From: Helicobacteraceae bacterium UBA6016
GTDB lineage: Bacteria; Campylobacterota; Campylobacteria; Campylobacterales; UBA6016
DNA: 19,923 nt
Assembly: GCA_002428055.1 (NCBI GenBank)
Contig: DIZY01000068.1
Location: 1 to 19,923 of the forward strand
Direction of reading: 5' to 3'
Positions 7,062 through 14,237 of the stretch are shown here, piece after piece. Both the position numbers and the translations under genes were made by a program. Within the stretch, counting starts at the first letter, position 1. Every line of letters begins with the position of its first letter. The notes under the pieces are model-generated. The model saw only the letters and a list, made by a program, of their open reading frames with translations. It had not been told where the DNA came from and did no database searches.

Positions 7062-7158
7062 ATAATCTAGAAAAAATATAAAAATTTTTTAAAATATATT
7101 TTTTCTGCGGAACGCAAAATGTAACTTCCTCTTTTGTAATTTTTACAAGGAGAACTAA
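7053..7158 (+). promoter_or_regulatory. nifH upstream region: candidate promoter, AT-only hairpin, TTGTAA/TTACAA palindrome
   Basis: A possible vegetative promoter is TTGTTT (7053-7058), an 18-base spacer and TATAAA (7077-7082). It overlaps a perfect 12-bp inverted repeat made only of A/T apart from one end pair: AGAAAAAATATA at 7069-7080 and TATATTTTTTCT at 7095-7106. Nearer the gene, TTGTAA (7134-7139) and TTACAA (7143-7148) form a 6-bp palindrome with a 3-base centre, ending just before AAGGAG, the nifH ribosome binding site. I see no -24/-12 sigma-54 element and no TGT-N10-ACA NifA site. Roles are inferred. Confidence 0.45.
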
Positions 7159-8070
7159 ATGAGCACACTTAGACAAATTGCTTTCTACGGCAAAGGCGGT
7201 ATCGGCAAATCGACTACTAGCCAAAACACACTAGCCGCTATGGCTTACTACTTTGGTAAAAAAATCCTAATCGTAGGATGTGACCCGAAGGCTGACTCTA
7301 CAAGACTTATCTTGCATGAGAAATCACAAACTACTATTATGGAAATGGCTGCGCAAGCTGGTACTGTCGAAGACCTTGAGCTTGATGATGTATGTAAATC
7401 AGGTGCTGGTATATTCAATACTGAAGATGAGCAAAACACCGGCGGTTGGATCAAGTGTACAGAATCAGGCGGCCCAGAGCCAGGCGTTGGTTGTGCAGGT
7501 AGAGGTGTTATTACCGCTATTAACTTCCTAGAAGAAAACGGCGCATACTCTGATGATCTTGACTTCGTATCTTACGATGTTCTTGGGGATGTTGTTTGCG
7601 GTGGATTTGCTATGCCAATCCGTGAAGGTAAAGCTCAAGAGATATACATCGTTATGTCAGGCGAAATGATGGCTATGTTTGCTGCAAACAATATCTCTAA
7701 AGGTATTTTGAAATACGCAAACACTGGTGGTGTTAGACTTGCCGGTCTTATCTGTAATGCTCGTATGACAGATAAAGAGTATGACCTTGCTGTTGCTCTT
7801 GCTGAAGCTCTTGGTACTCAAATGATTCACTTCGTACCTAGAAACAACATCGTTCAACACGCTGAGCTTAGAAGAATGACAGTTGTTGAGTACGCTGAGA
7901 CTTCTAACCAAGCTAGAGAGTACAAAGAATTGGCTAGAAAAATCATAGCTAACGACCTAAAAGTAATACCTACTCCTCTTGCGATGGATGACCTTGAGTC
8001 TCTACTAATGGAATTCGGTATCGAAGAAGCGGCTGACGAAGCTAACATAGGTAAAAAAGCTAACGCTTAA
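7159..8070 (+). CDS. nifH: Nitrogenase iron protein NifH (dinitrogenase reductase)
   Basis: NifH is the ATP-dependent electron donor to the MoFe protein and also serves FeMo-cofactor maturation. The 303-aa product shows the P-loop GKGGIGKST (11-19), switch I GCDPKADSTRL, and PGVGCAGRGVITAINFLEE with the [4Fe-4S] ligand Cys112 and the ADP-ribosylatable Arg115. It also has DVLGDVVCGGFAMPIRE with the second ligand, and SGEMMAM. Relative to the Azotobacter protein it carries about 12 extra residues at about 84-96 (GIFNTEDEQNTGG), before WIKCTESGGPEPG; the rest aligns closely. It is followed after 34 bases by a 120-aa gene, then nifD and nifK. A strong AAGGAG site precedes the ATG. Codon use is biased as in highly expressed genes. 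Confidence 0.98.
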   Translation: MSTLRQIAFYGKGGIGKSTTSQNTLAAMAYYFGKKILIVGCDPKADSTRLILHEKSQTTIMEMAAQAGTVEDLELDDVCKSGAGIFNTEDEQNTGGWIKCTESGGPEPGVGCAGRGVITAINFLEENGAYSDDLDFVSYDVLGDVVCGGFAMPIREGKAQEIYIVMSGEMMAMFAANNISKGILKYANTGGVRLAGLICNARMTDKEYDLAVALAEALGTQMIHFVPRNNIVQHAELRRMTVVEYAETSNQAREYKELARKIIANDLKVIPTPLAMDDLESLLMEFGIEEAADEANIGKKANA

Positions 8071-8104
8071 TTGGCATTTTAAAAAAATACATAAGGAGAT
8101 AAAG

Positions 8105-8467
8105 ATGTTTGTACTTGGATTTCATTTTCCTGCATCTGAAGGAAACAAAATATCAGATGATAAAGTTCTAGCAAAATTGGAAGAGGCAGTAAGCGCTTCT
8201 ATGTCAAAAGTTGCGAGCGTAAAAATATATGCAGGTAACACTGAATACAAAACGCTAGCAAACACAGGAACAGTTCTTGGAAAAGCTCTTGTTCAATACT
8301 TTGAAGTTGAAAACGATGCTAAAGAAGCAAAATATTTGACTTTTACAAACAAATATCAAATAGCTGCTCTTGTTAAAAGCCAAGAAAAAGATGCTGAGTC
8401 TGTTGAAATAGCTGATTTCTTCGACAAATCAAGAGATCAAATTACTGTAGAAGTGTCTTACAAATAA
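8105..8467 (+). CDS. Uncharacterised 120-aa protein encoded between nifH and nifD
   Basis: I do not recognise a family. The product is 120 aa, acidic overall, soluble, with no cysteine, no signal peptide and no membrane segment. Its pattern alternates helices and strands: a strand at FVLGFHF, a helix at DDKVLAKLEEAVSASM, a strand at ASVKIYAG, then VLGKALVQYFEVEND, YQIAALVKSQ and a final strand ITVEVSYK. The position corresponds to that of the PII-like nifI genes in methanogens and some anaerobes. However, the PII T-loop and signature motifs are not visible and the N-terminus does not match. It has its own ribosome binding site (AAGGAG, 8092-8097) and ends 106 bases before nifD, so it should be co-expressed with nitrogenase. 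A role in regulation, protection or assembly is inferred from context only. Confidence 0.85.
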   Translation: MFVLGFHFPASEGNKISDDKVLAKLEEAVSASMSKVASVKIYAGNTEYKTLANTGTVLGKALVQYFEVENDAKEAKYLTFTNKYQIAALVKSQEKDAESVEIADFFDKSRDQITVEVSYK

Positions 8468-8573
8468 TTAAAAAATCTGGCGCGAAGTGACTAGCTTCAG
8501 TAGCATAGCGCCTAGCGTAGCCGGTGCGGACTTTGTTCGTGCGGCGTAATATTGAATTAAGAGGAGGGTCGTC
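8468..8573 (+). promoter_or_regulatory. Structured GC-rich leader of nifD with five TAGC repeats
   Basis: This 106-base intergenic stretch is richer in G+C than the other nif spacers. GGCGC (8479-8483) and GCGCC (8508-8512) are complementary and enclose GAAG/CTTC (8484-8487 and 8495-8498). A second imperfect stem joins GCCG (8520-8523) with CGGC (8542-8545). TAGC occurs five times in 30 bases (8492, 8501, 8506, 8513, 8518). A strong AGGAGG site (8562-8567) follows. It could be an mRNA processing or stability element setting the nifH:nifDK ratio; that is inference. Confidence 0.4.
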
Positions 8574-10043
8574 ATGGGACCGGAAAATCTTGTAACCGAA
8601 ATGAAGGGCGCAATCGAAGAAGTTCTAAAGAGCTTACCTGAGAAAACTGCCAAAAATAGAGCAAAACATCTAGGTGTTGGCGCTCCTAGCGATGAAACAA
8701 AAACATGTGCCGGTGTTCAGTCAAACAAAAAAACTGTACCGGGTGTAATGAGCCAAAGAGGTTGTGCTTATGCCGGCTCTAGGGGTGTTGTATGGGGTCC
8801 AATCAAAAATATGGTTCACATATCTCACGGTCCTGTAGGCTGTGGTCAATACTCAAGAAGCGGTAGAAGAAACTATTACATCGGTACAACCGGAATAGAT
8901 ACTTTCGTTACTATGAACTTTACGACAGATTTCCAAGAAAACGACATCGTTTTCGGCGGCGATAAAAAACTAGGCAAAGCAATCACTGAAATAAACGCAC
9001 TTTTCCCGTTAGTGGAAGGCATATCTATCCAGTCTGAGTGCCCAATCGGTCTTATCGGTGACGACATCAATGCTAGCGCCAAAAAAGCTCAAGCAGAAAT
9101 ATCTAAATCTGTTATCCCTGTAAGTTGCGAAGGTTTTAGAGGTGTTTCTCAATCCCTAGGTCACCACATCGCAAACGACATGATAAGAGATCATGTGCTA
9201 AACGATGAAGTAATGGGTAAATACCAAGCAGGTTTTGAGTCAACTCCTTATGATGTTTCAATCCTTGGCGACTACAACATCGGCGGCGATGCTTGGTCTT
9301 CTAGAATCCTTCTTGAAGAGATGGGTCTTAGAGTTATCAGTCAATACACAGGCGATGCGACACTAAAAGAGGTAGCTCTTGCTCCAAAAGCTAAGCTAAA
9401 CCTGCTTCACTGCTATAGATCTGTGAATTACATCACAAGACACATGGAAAAAGAGTTTGGTATTCCTTGGGAAGAGTATAACTTCTTCGGTTGGAGCAAA
9501 ACTGTTGAGTCACTTAGAAAAATAGCTTCTCATTTTGATGACACTATCAAAGCTAATACTGAGAAAGTTATCGAGAAGTACAAGCCAATGTGCGAAGGCG
9601 TTATCGCTAAGTACAAACCGAGACTAGAGGGCAAAAAAGTAATGCTATATGTTGGCGGTCTTAGACCAAGACATGTTATCGGCGCTTATGAGGACCTTGG
9701 TATGGAAGTAATAGGAACCGGTTATGAGTTTGCTCATGATGACGACTATGAGAGAACAAAACACGAAGTAAGCAATACGACACTTATCTATGATGATGTT
9801 AACGAGTATGAGCTTGAAGCGTTTGTTAAAAAACTAAAACCTGACCTAGTAGCTTCAGGCGTTAAAGAGAAATATGTCTTCCAAAAAATGGGTCTTCCGT
9901 TTAGACAAATGCACTCTTGGGATTACAGTGGTCCTTATCACGGTTTCGATGCTTTCGCAATATTTGCAAAAGATATCGACATGGCGGTTAACTCACCTGT
10001 TTGGAGCGCTGCAAAAGCGCCATGGGATAGTGTAGAGGCTTAA
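8574..10043 (+). CDS. nifD: Nitrogenase molybdenum-iron protein alpha chain NifD
   Basis: NifD forms, with NifK, the alpha2beta2 MoFe protein that reduces N2 at FeMo-cofactor. The 489-aa product has the three alpha P-cluster cysteines: Cys64 (QRGCAYAG), Cys90 (GPVGCGQYS) and Cys156 (SECPIGLIGDD). The FeMo-cofactor ligands are Cys280 (LLHCYRSVNYI) and His447 (QMHSWDYSGPYHGF). The cofactor-pocket segment SQSLGHHIAND corresponds to the Gln191/His195 region of the Azotobacter protein. The residues fit the Mo-type enzyme, and there is no delta subunit gene (anfG/vnfG) between nifD and nifK. An AGGAGG site precedes the ATG. nifK follows after 72 bases. Confidence 0.98.
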   Translation: MGPENLVTEMKGAIEEVLKSLPEKTAKNRAKHLGVGAPSDETKTCAGVQSNKKTVPGVMSQRGCAYAGSRGVVWGPIKNMVHISHGPVGCGQYSRSGRRNYYIGTTGIDTFVTMNFTTDFQENDIVFGGDKKLGKAITEINALFPLVEGISIQSECPIGLIGDDINASAKKAQAEISKSVIPVSCEGFRGVSQSLGHHIANDMIRDHVLNDEVMGKYQAGFESTPYDVSILGDYNIGGDAWSSRILLEEMGLRVISQYTGDATLKEVALAPKAKLNLLHCYRSVNYITRHMEKEFGIPWEEYNFFGWSKTVESLRKIASHFDDTIKANTEKVIEKYKPMCEGVIAKYKPRLEGKKVMLYVGGLRPRHVIGAYEDLGMEVIGTGYEFAHDDDYERTKHEVSNTTLIYDDVNEYELEAFVKKLKPDLVASGVKEKYVFQKMGLPFRQMHSWDYSGPYHGFDAFAIFAKDIDMAVNSPVWSAAKAPWDSVEA

Positions 10044-10115
10044 TCAGTCTCTCTTTTTTCGCTTACCCTTTAAATTTGGGCAAAGTACAGAAGCTTTAGC
10101 CAAAAGGACAATAAA

Positions 10116-11633
10116 ATGCAAGATCTTAATCAAATCGTAAACGGTCAAAAACTGTTTCAAAAACCTGAATATCAAGAAGTTCTAAAAGGTAAAAAAGAGT
10201 TTGAAGGTATGCCTTCATGCGACAAAATATCAGAAGTATCCGACTGGACAAAATCTTGGGACTATAGAGAAAAAAACCTTGCCAGAGAGGGTATCACAAT
10301 CAACCCGGCAAAAGCTTGTCAGCCCCTAGGCGCCGTGTATGCCGCTCTTGGCTTTGCCAACACTATGCCTTATGTGCATGGTTCACACGGTTGTACTGCG
10401 TACTTTAGAACATATTTTACTAGGCATTTCAAAGAGCCGACTCCTGTAGTATCGGACTCCATGACAGAAGATGCTGCGGTTTTCGGCGGTCTTAAAAATA
10501 TGGTAGACGGTCTTCAAAACTGCCTAGAAATGTACAAACCTGAAATGATAGCCGTATCAACTACTTGTATGGCAGAAGTTATCGGTGATGACCTTCAAGC
10601 TTTCATCGGAAATGCAAGAGAAGCGGGTGCTATACCTGAAGATTTCGCAGTGCCTTATGCACACACACCAAGCTTTGTTGGTTCGCATATCACAGGCTAC
10701 GAAAACATGATGTTCTCTATGATTACACAAATGGGTGTAGCTGGAGAAAAAACAGATAGAATCAACCTTCTGCCTGGATTTGAAACTTATATCGGGAGCA
10801 TCAGAGAAGTCAAAAAAATGGCTGAAATGTTTGGCCCGATTGTTACTCTTGGCGATGTGAGCGAGCAATGGGATATGCCTGCGGGTAACTACCAAATGTT
10901 TGCGGGCGGCACAACTGTTGCCGACCTAAAAGACAGCATAAATTCAAAAGGCACTATAAGCCTTCAAAAATATGCTTCTAAAAAAATAATGAAAACTTTG
11001 AAAAACAAGTACAAACAAGAGACACACGTTAGCAATCCAATCGGTCTTAAAGGGACTGACGAATTTGTAATGGGTCTTTCAAAATTGACAGGTAAGGCAG
11101 TTCCGGCTGAACTTACAGTGGCTAGAGGTAGACTTGTTGACGCTATGCAAGACAGCTACCCATATATGCACGACAAAAAATTCGCTATCTGGGGAGATCC
11201 AGACTTCCTCCTTGGTATGGTATCTTTCCTTATAGAGATGGGCGCAGAGCCGACTCACGTTCTTTGCCACAATGCACCGGACGGTTGGGAAGCAGAGATG
11301 AGAGCTCTTCTTGACACTTGTCCTGCAAAAGACGCTTGCCATGTATGGGCTGGAAAAGACCTATGGCACATGAGAAGCTTCCTATTTACTGAGCCAGTTG
11401 ATTTTATGATCGGCAACAGCTACGGTAAAGAACTAGAAAGAGATACGGGAACTCCGCTTATTAGAATAGGCTTCCCAATTTTCGACAGACACCACATGCA
11501 CAGATACTCTATCCACGGATACGAGGGTGGTATCAACCTACTATCTTGGATAGTAAACAAAGTCCTAGACAAACTAGACGACGAAACAAAACAGACTGCA
11601 AAAACAGACTACTTCTTCGACCTAGTAAGATAA
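10116..11633 (+). CDS. nifK: Nitrogenase molybdenum-iron protein beta chain NifK
   Basis: NifK is the beta subunit of the MoFe protein and shares the P-cluster with NifD. The 505-aa product has P-cluster cysteines Cys68 (AKACQPLGAVYAALG), Cys93 (GSHGCTAYFRTYF) and Cys151 (STTCMAEVIGDD). Other family segments are TPSFVGSHITGYENM and, near the end, GFPIFDRHHMHRYSIHGYEGG. It is slightly shorter than Azotobacter NifK, mostly at the N-terminus. AAAGGACA before the ATG at 10116 is the ribosome binding site. The nif transcription unit ends here: a strong terminator follows 28 bases after the stop. nifE, nifN, nifB and other assembly genes are not in the window. Confidence 0.98.
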   Translation: MQDLNQIVNGQKLFQKPEYQEVLKGKKEFEGMPSCDKISEVSDWTKSWDYREKNLAREGITINPAKACQPLGAVYAALGFANTMPYVHGSHGCTAYFRTYFTRHFKEPTPVVSDSMTEDAAVFGGLKNMVDGLQNCLEMYKPEMIAVSTTCMAEVIGDDLQAFIGNAREAGAIPEDFAVPYAHTPSFVGSHITGYENMMFSMITQMGVAGEKTDRINLLPGFETYIGSIREVKKMAEMFGPIVTLGDVSEQWDMPAGNYQMFAGGTTVADLKDSINSKGTISLQKYASKKIMKTLKNKYKQETHVSNPIGLKGTDEFVMGLSKLTGKAVPAELTVARGRLVDAMQDSYPYMHDKKFAIWGDPDFLLGMVSFLIEMGAEPTHVLCHNAPDGWEAEMRALLDTCPAKDACHVWAGKDLWHMRSFLFTEPVDFMIGNSYGKELERDTGTPLIRIGFPIFDRHHMHRYSIHGYEGGINLLSWIVNKVLDKLDDETKQTAKTDYFFDLVR

Positions 11634-11661
11634 TTTTCCGACTTCATCACTCCTTGTTTTG

Positions 11662-11695
11662 CCCTCCGAAGCCTTCGGGCTTGCGGAGGGTTTTT
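11662..11695 (+). terminator. Strong rho-independent terminator after nifK
   Basis: CCCTCCG (11662-11668) plus AAGCC pair with GGCTT plus CGGAGGG (11684-11690) around a stable TTCG tetraloop, with one bulged G, followed by TTTTT (11691-11695). It terminates the nifHDK transcript. On the opposite strand there is no T-run after the stem, so it does not look like an efficient terminator for the convergent fic gene, whose stop codon overlaps the T-run. Confidence 0.93.
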
Positions 11696-12305
11696 ACTTC
11701 ATAAGCCCATCAAAAATTATTTTTTCCATTTTGCCGCAATTTGCCAACTGAACACACTCAATAGATGCTTCTATGTATTCTGTGGGAGTTACGGTGGAGT
11801 AGTCTATGTAAGCGTAGCCATTAAAGACGGCTATCATGTCAAAAAACATCCTTGTAATCCGACCATTCAATTCACAAAATGGGTGCAGTGCAATAAGCTC
11901 ACATTTGTAGTACGCAAGTTTTTTAGCAAATTCAGCTTTGGGTGTTTGCTCGCAGTTTTGTAGGTAGCCGTCATTTTTTACCTCATCAAATATCTTTTTT
12001 GATGAGGTATTCACGAAAGCGCCTTGGCAAAATCTACTTTCGCCCTTTGCCATATTAAAATCTCTATATTCGCCAGCCCAATCATAAAGAGAATCAAACG
12101 TCCTTCTGTGTAGCTCTTTAAAATATTCTTCGTCAAAAATGGTATTTTCGTCAAGCTCATCATAAAAAACTTCATAGGCATCTTCCAAAAGCTCCCTTTC
12201 AAGCTCATGTATTTCGAGGCTCTCCGTAATGCCTAGCTTGTTTTTTGGAACATCGCTCCCATCAATATAAAAAGAGCTATCTTTTAGCTGATACTTTAAT
12301 GCCAT
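11694..12305 (-). CDS. Fic/DOC-family toxin with variant motif
   Basis: This 203-aa protein is a single Fic domain. Fic proteins usually transfer AMP, or another phosphate-containing group, to a target hydroxyl. The active-site loop is H141-P-F-C-E-L-N-G-R-I-T-R152. It keeps the catalytic His, the acidic Glu145 and both arginines, but has Leu146 where the consensus HPFx(D/E)GNGR has Gly. Upstream features typical of the fold include FKELHRRTFDSLYDWAGEYR and the target-binding flap near GESRFCQGAFVN. It overlaps by 29 bases the 50-aa antitoxin gene upstream, so the pair is a type II toxin-antitoxin-like module of the VbhT/VbhA (class I Fic) kind. It is convergent with nifK. Confidence 0.88.
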   Translation of the reverse strand: MALKYQLKDSSFYIDGSDVPKNKLGITESLEIHELERELLEDAYEVFYDELDENTIFDEEYFKELHRRTFDSLYDWAGEYRDFNMAKGESRFCQGAFVNTSSKKIFDEVKNDGYLQNCEQTPKAEFAKKLAYYKCELIALHPFCELNGRITRMFFDMIAVFNGYAYIDYSTVTPTEYIEASIECVQLANCGKMEKIIFDGLMK

Positions 12306-12429
12306 ACTTAGCCTTTAGTTCTTTGACTTTTGCAACTACTTCGCTACTAGCTTCTTTGTAGCCCTCTATGTTTTGAGTCGTTGCTATGACTTTTTTTAGG
12401 CTTTCTTTTGAGATTAGATTTTTGCTCAT
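12277..12429 (-). CDS. Class I Fic antitoxin (VbhA-like), 50 aa
   Basis: This 50-aa frame begins MSKNLISKESLKKVIATTQN and ends KYGIKVSAKR. Residues T18-Q-N-I-E22-G23 match the Fic inhibitory motif (S/T)xxxE(G/N), whose Glu blocks the ATP gamma-phosphate site of the Fic partner. In class I systems this motif sits on a separate small antitoxin encoded upstream of the toxin, exactly as here. The 3' end overlaps the fic start by 29 bases in another frame. AGGG before the ATG and a TATAAT box upstream support expression. The remaining sequence is helical, with a C-terminal repeat of Lys-rich heptad-like residues. Confidence 0.85.
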   Translation of the reverse strand: MSKNLISKESLKKVIATTQNIEGYKEASSEVVAKVKELKAKYGIKVSAKR

Positions 12430-12480
12430 TTTTATTACCCTTTTGTTTGTATATTATAATGCGTTATTGCATTGCTTAGG
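12430..12480 (-). promoter_or_regulatory. Promoter and possible operator of the Fic antitoxin-toxin module
   Basis: On the minus strand a perfect TATAAT box occupies 12458-12453, about 24 bases before the antitoxin ATG. Immediately upstream is the inverted repeat AATGC (12458-12462) and GCATT (12469-12473) with a 6-base centre, in the position of a spacer operator. Autoregulation is inferred. The rest of the 91-base gap up to 12520 is AT-rich without another recognisable element. Confidence 0.5.
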
Positions 12481-12520
12481 CATCCATATTTGGAAAACTC
12501 ATAGTTATTTATGTGTTAAT

Positions 12521-14236
12521 TTAAATTGCGTCAATAATTTCATTTGTGCTAGACAAAATATTTTCAATTTTTTTTAAATCATTTGCAACCAAAAAAGCTC
12601 GTTCTTCCGTACTTTCCCCAATATTTATTAAATTCCCATAGCCTAATCTACTGGACACCCATTCATTGCCCTTTGATTCCGCAACAGAAATAAATGTCTG
12701 AGTGTCTGGCGGCATATTTTTTTCTAGAAATTCTAAAATTATATTTTTATTGCTTTCCTCTATGTCTTCTTTGAAGATTGCATCTAACATAAGTGGGAAT
12801 CTATGTATTTTTTTACTTTTTGCAATGATTTTATTAAAAGCAAATACATGCGCCAAGATTGTTTTGTGTCTCTCGACCCCCTGTAGTGGAAAGTCGGATG
12901 CATCATAAAGAGAAGTATACTTATTGGAATCACTAAGCATAAAGCTATTTTCAATTTTAAGCTGTTTTAACAACTCTTTAAAGACTTTTGAAAATTCTAA
13001 ATCTTGCAGATTTCTCAAATTTTGGACATCTGCGTCAGTTTTGTATTTTTTTAAATCAGAATCAACAAGTTTAAATCTCTCCTCTATCTTTGTTTTTTTT
13101 GCATCAAGATTTCTTAATATTTCAAGATTAGATTTATTGGTTATCCATGTTTTAAAGCTAATATCTTGAAGATTATTTTCTTGTATAACCTTGTAGCGTT
13201 CTTCAATCTTGATCTGTATCGTACTTATTTTCCTTGTAAGAGAGTCAATGTCTGCTTGAAGTCCCTGAATTATTTTATTTGTTGTTTCAAGTTGAGATGA
13301 GGTATCGTTGATTTCTTGATGGTATGCATAAATATTTTCAGTCGATGGATTGAGTTTGTTTGAGCAAACTGGGCATTTATCATGCTCTGGATTTTGAGTG
13401 TCCTGATTCTTTTTTATTTTTTTTAAAATAGACAGTCTAGTTTTGTGATAGCCTAGCTCATTGGATATAAAAATTAAATCTTTTTCAAATCTTTTCAAAT
13501 CTTTTTGATCTTTATTATATTCATCAATATATTCCATGGCTTGCTTGATAAACTCTTCGTCGGCCATTTTTGATATTTGTAGTTCTTTGTGGTTTTGCTC
13601 AAAATTGGAATAAAAATCTAATTCTTTTTGTAAATTATATTTTTCGATTTCCAGTTTTTGTTTCTCCAGTCTATCTTCGGATGTCTCAATGCCAAGGTAA
13701 TAGTCTAAATAATCATGCTTGAATTTTTTATAATATCCCAAGTTGTTAAAAGATTCCCGCACCTCATCCCAGCCGTTCGATTGCGAAATATAATATGGAA
13801 GAAACATTGTTTCAATTGGAGCTTCTTTAAAATTATTTTTTGATTCTAGCATTAGAGTAAAATTAAATAAATTACTTAAAAATTCTTTTAATCTAACGTG
13901 CTCCTGTGAGACATCATGTCCAATGCCATAAAACCTATCAATTTTTTGACTATTGTATTTTATATATATGTTGTCAATATGCCTAACAATTATGAGCTCC
14001 TTCTCATTGACTAAGCATTCAAGTCTAAAAATTGGATTATTTGCAAGTATTTCCGTTAGTCTATTTTTAACATCGTTAATTCCAAAAGTATATAAAAGCG
14101 ATTGTATAAGTGTGCTTTTCCCAGATGTATTTTTTCCATAAATAACATTAAACACATTTTTAAAAGTGCGATAAAAATATTTTTTTGTTGTTTCGTCAAA
14201 AACTAGAAAGCTCTGAAATTTTAATATGCTATGCAT
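12521..14236 (-). CDS. SMC/Rad50-like ABC ATPase with zinc hook (Lamassu LmuB-like)
   Basis: This 571-aa protein has the architecture of small SMC-like ATPases. An N-terminal head carries Walker A GKNTSGKST (34-42). Long coiled coils rich in Lys, Glu and Leu (about 175-280 and 300-420) flank a zinc hook C288-P-V-C291. A C-terminal head carries a signature-like region (SDFPLQGVERHKTILAHVF) and the Walker B-type strand FPLMLDAIFKED with Asp485. The usual Glu right after the Walker B Asp is Ala; Glu490, five residues on, may correspond to the DSPxxxE form of ABC-three-component ATPases. It starts one base after the stop of the upstream nuclease gene. The pair resembles two-gene Lamassu anti-phage systems, in which the ATPase senses aberrant DNA and releases the nuclease. 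The DNA is visibly AT-rich. Confidence 0.82.
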   Translation of the reverse strand: MHSILKFQSFLVFDETTKKYFYRTFKNVFNVIYGKNTSGKSTLIQSLLYTFGINDVKNRLTEILANNPIFRLECLVNEKELIIVRHIDNIYIKYNSQKIDRFYGIGHDVSQEHVRLKEFLSNLFNFTLMLESKNNFKEAPIETMFLPYYISQSNGWDEVRESFNNLGYYKKFKHDYLDYYLGIETSEDRLEKQKLEIEKYNLQKELDFYSNFEQNHKELQISKMADEEFIKQAMEYIDEYNKDQKDLKRFEKDLIFISNELGYHKTRLSILKKIKKNQDTQNPEHDKCPVCSNKLNPSTENIYAYHQEINDTSSQLETTNKIIQGLQADIDSLTRKISTIQIKIEERYKVIQENNLQDISFKTWITNKSNLEILRNLDAKKTKIEERFKLVDSDLKKYKTDADVQNLRNLQDLEFSKVFKELLKQLKIENSFMLSDSNKYTSLYDASDFPLQGVERHKTILAHVFAFNKIIAKSKKIHRFPLMLDAIFKEDIEESNKNIILEFLEKNMPPDTQTFISVAESKGNEWVSSRLGYGNLINIGESTEERAFLVANDLKKIENILSSTNEIIDAI

Positions 14237-14237
14237 G

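Noticed and set aside
7081..7158. Sigma-54 promoter or NifA upstream activator site for nifH
   Set aside because: GG at 7109-7110 is not followed by GC at the required 10-base spacing, and no TGT-N10-ACA is present.
8105..8467. 120-aa protein as a standard PII/NifI protein
   Set aside because: Position and length fit, but neither the N-terminal strand pattern of PII proteins nor the T-loop and C-terminal signatures can be seen.
8574..11633. Alternative (V- or Fe-only) nitrogenase
   Set aside because: No delta subunit gene lies between the two large subunits, and the subunit sequences and lengths are those of NifD and NifK.
11662..11695. Bidirectional terminator serving both nifK and the convergent fic gene
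   Set aside because: On the minus strand the stem is followed by CAAAACAAGG rather than a T-run.
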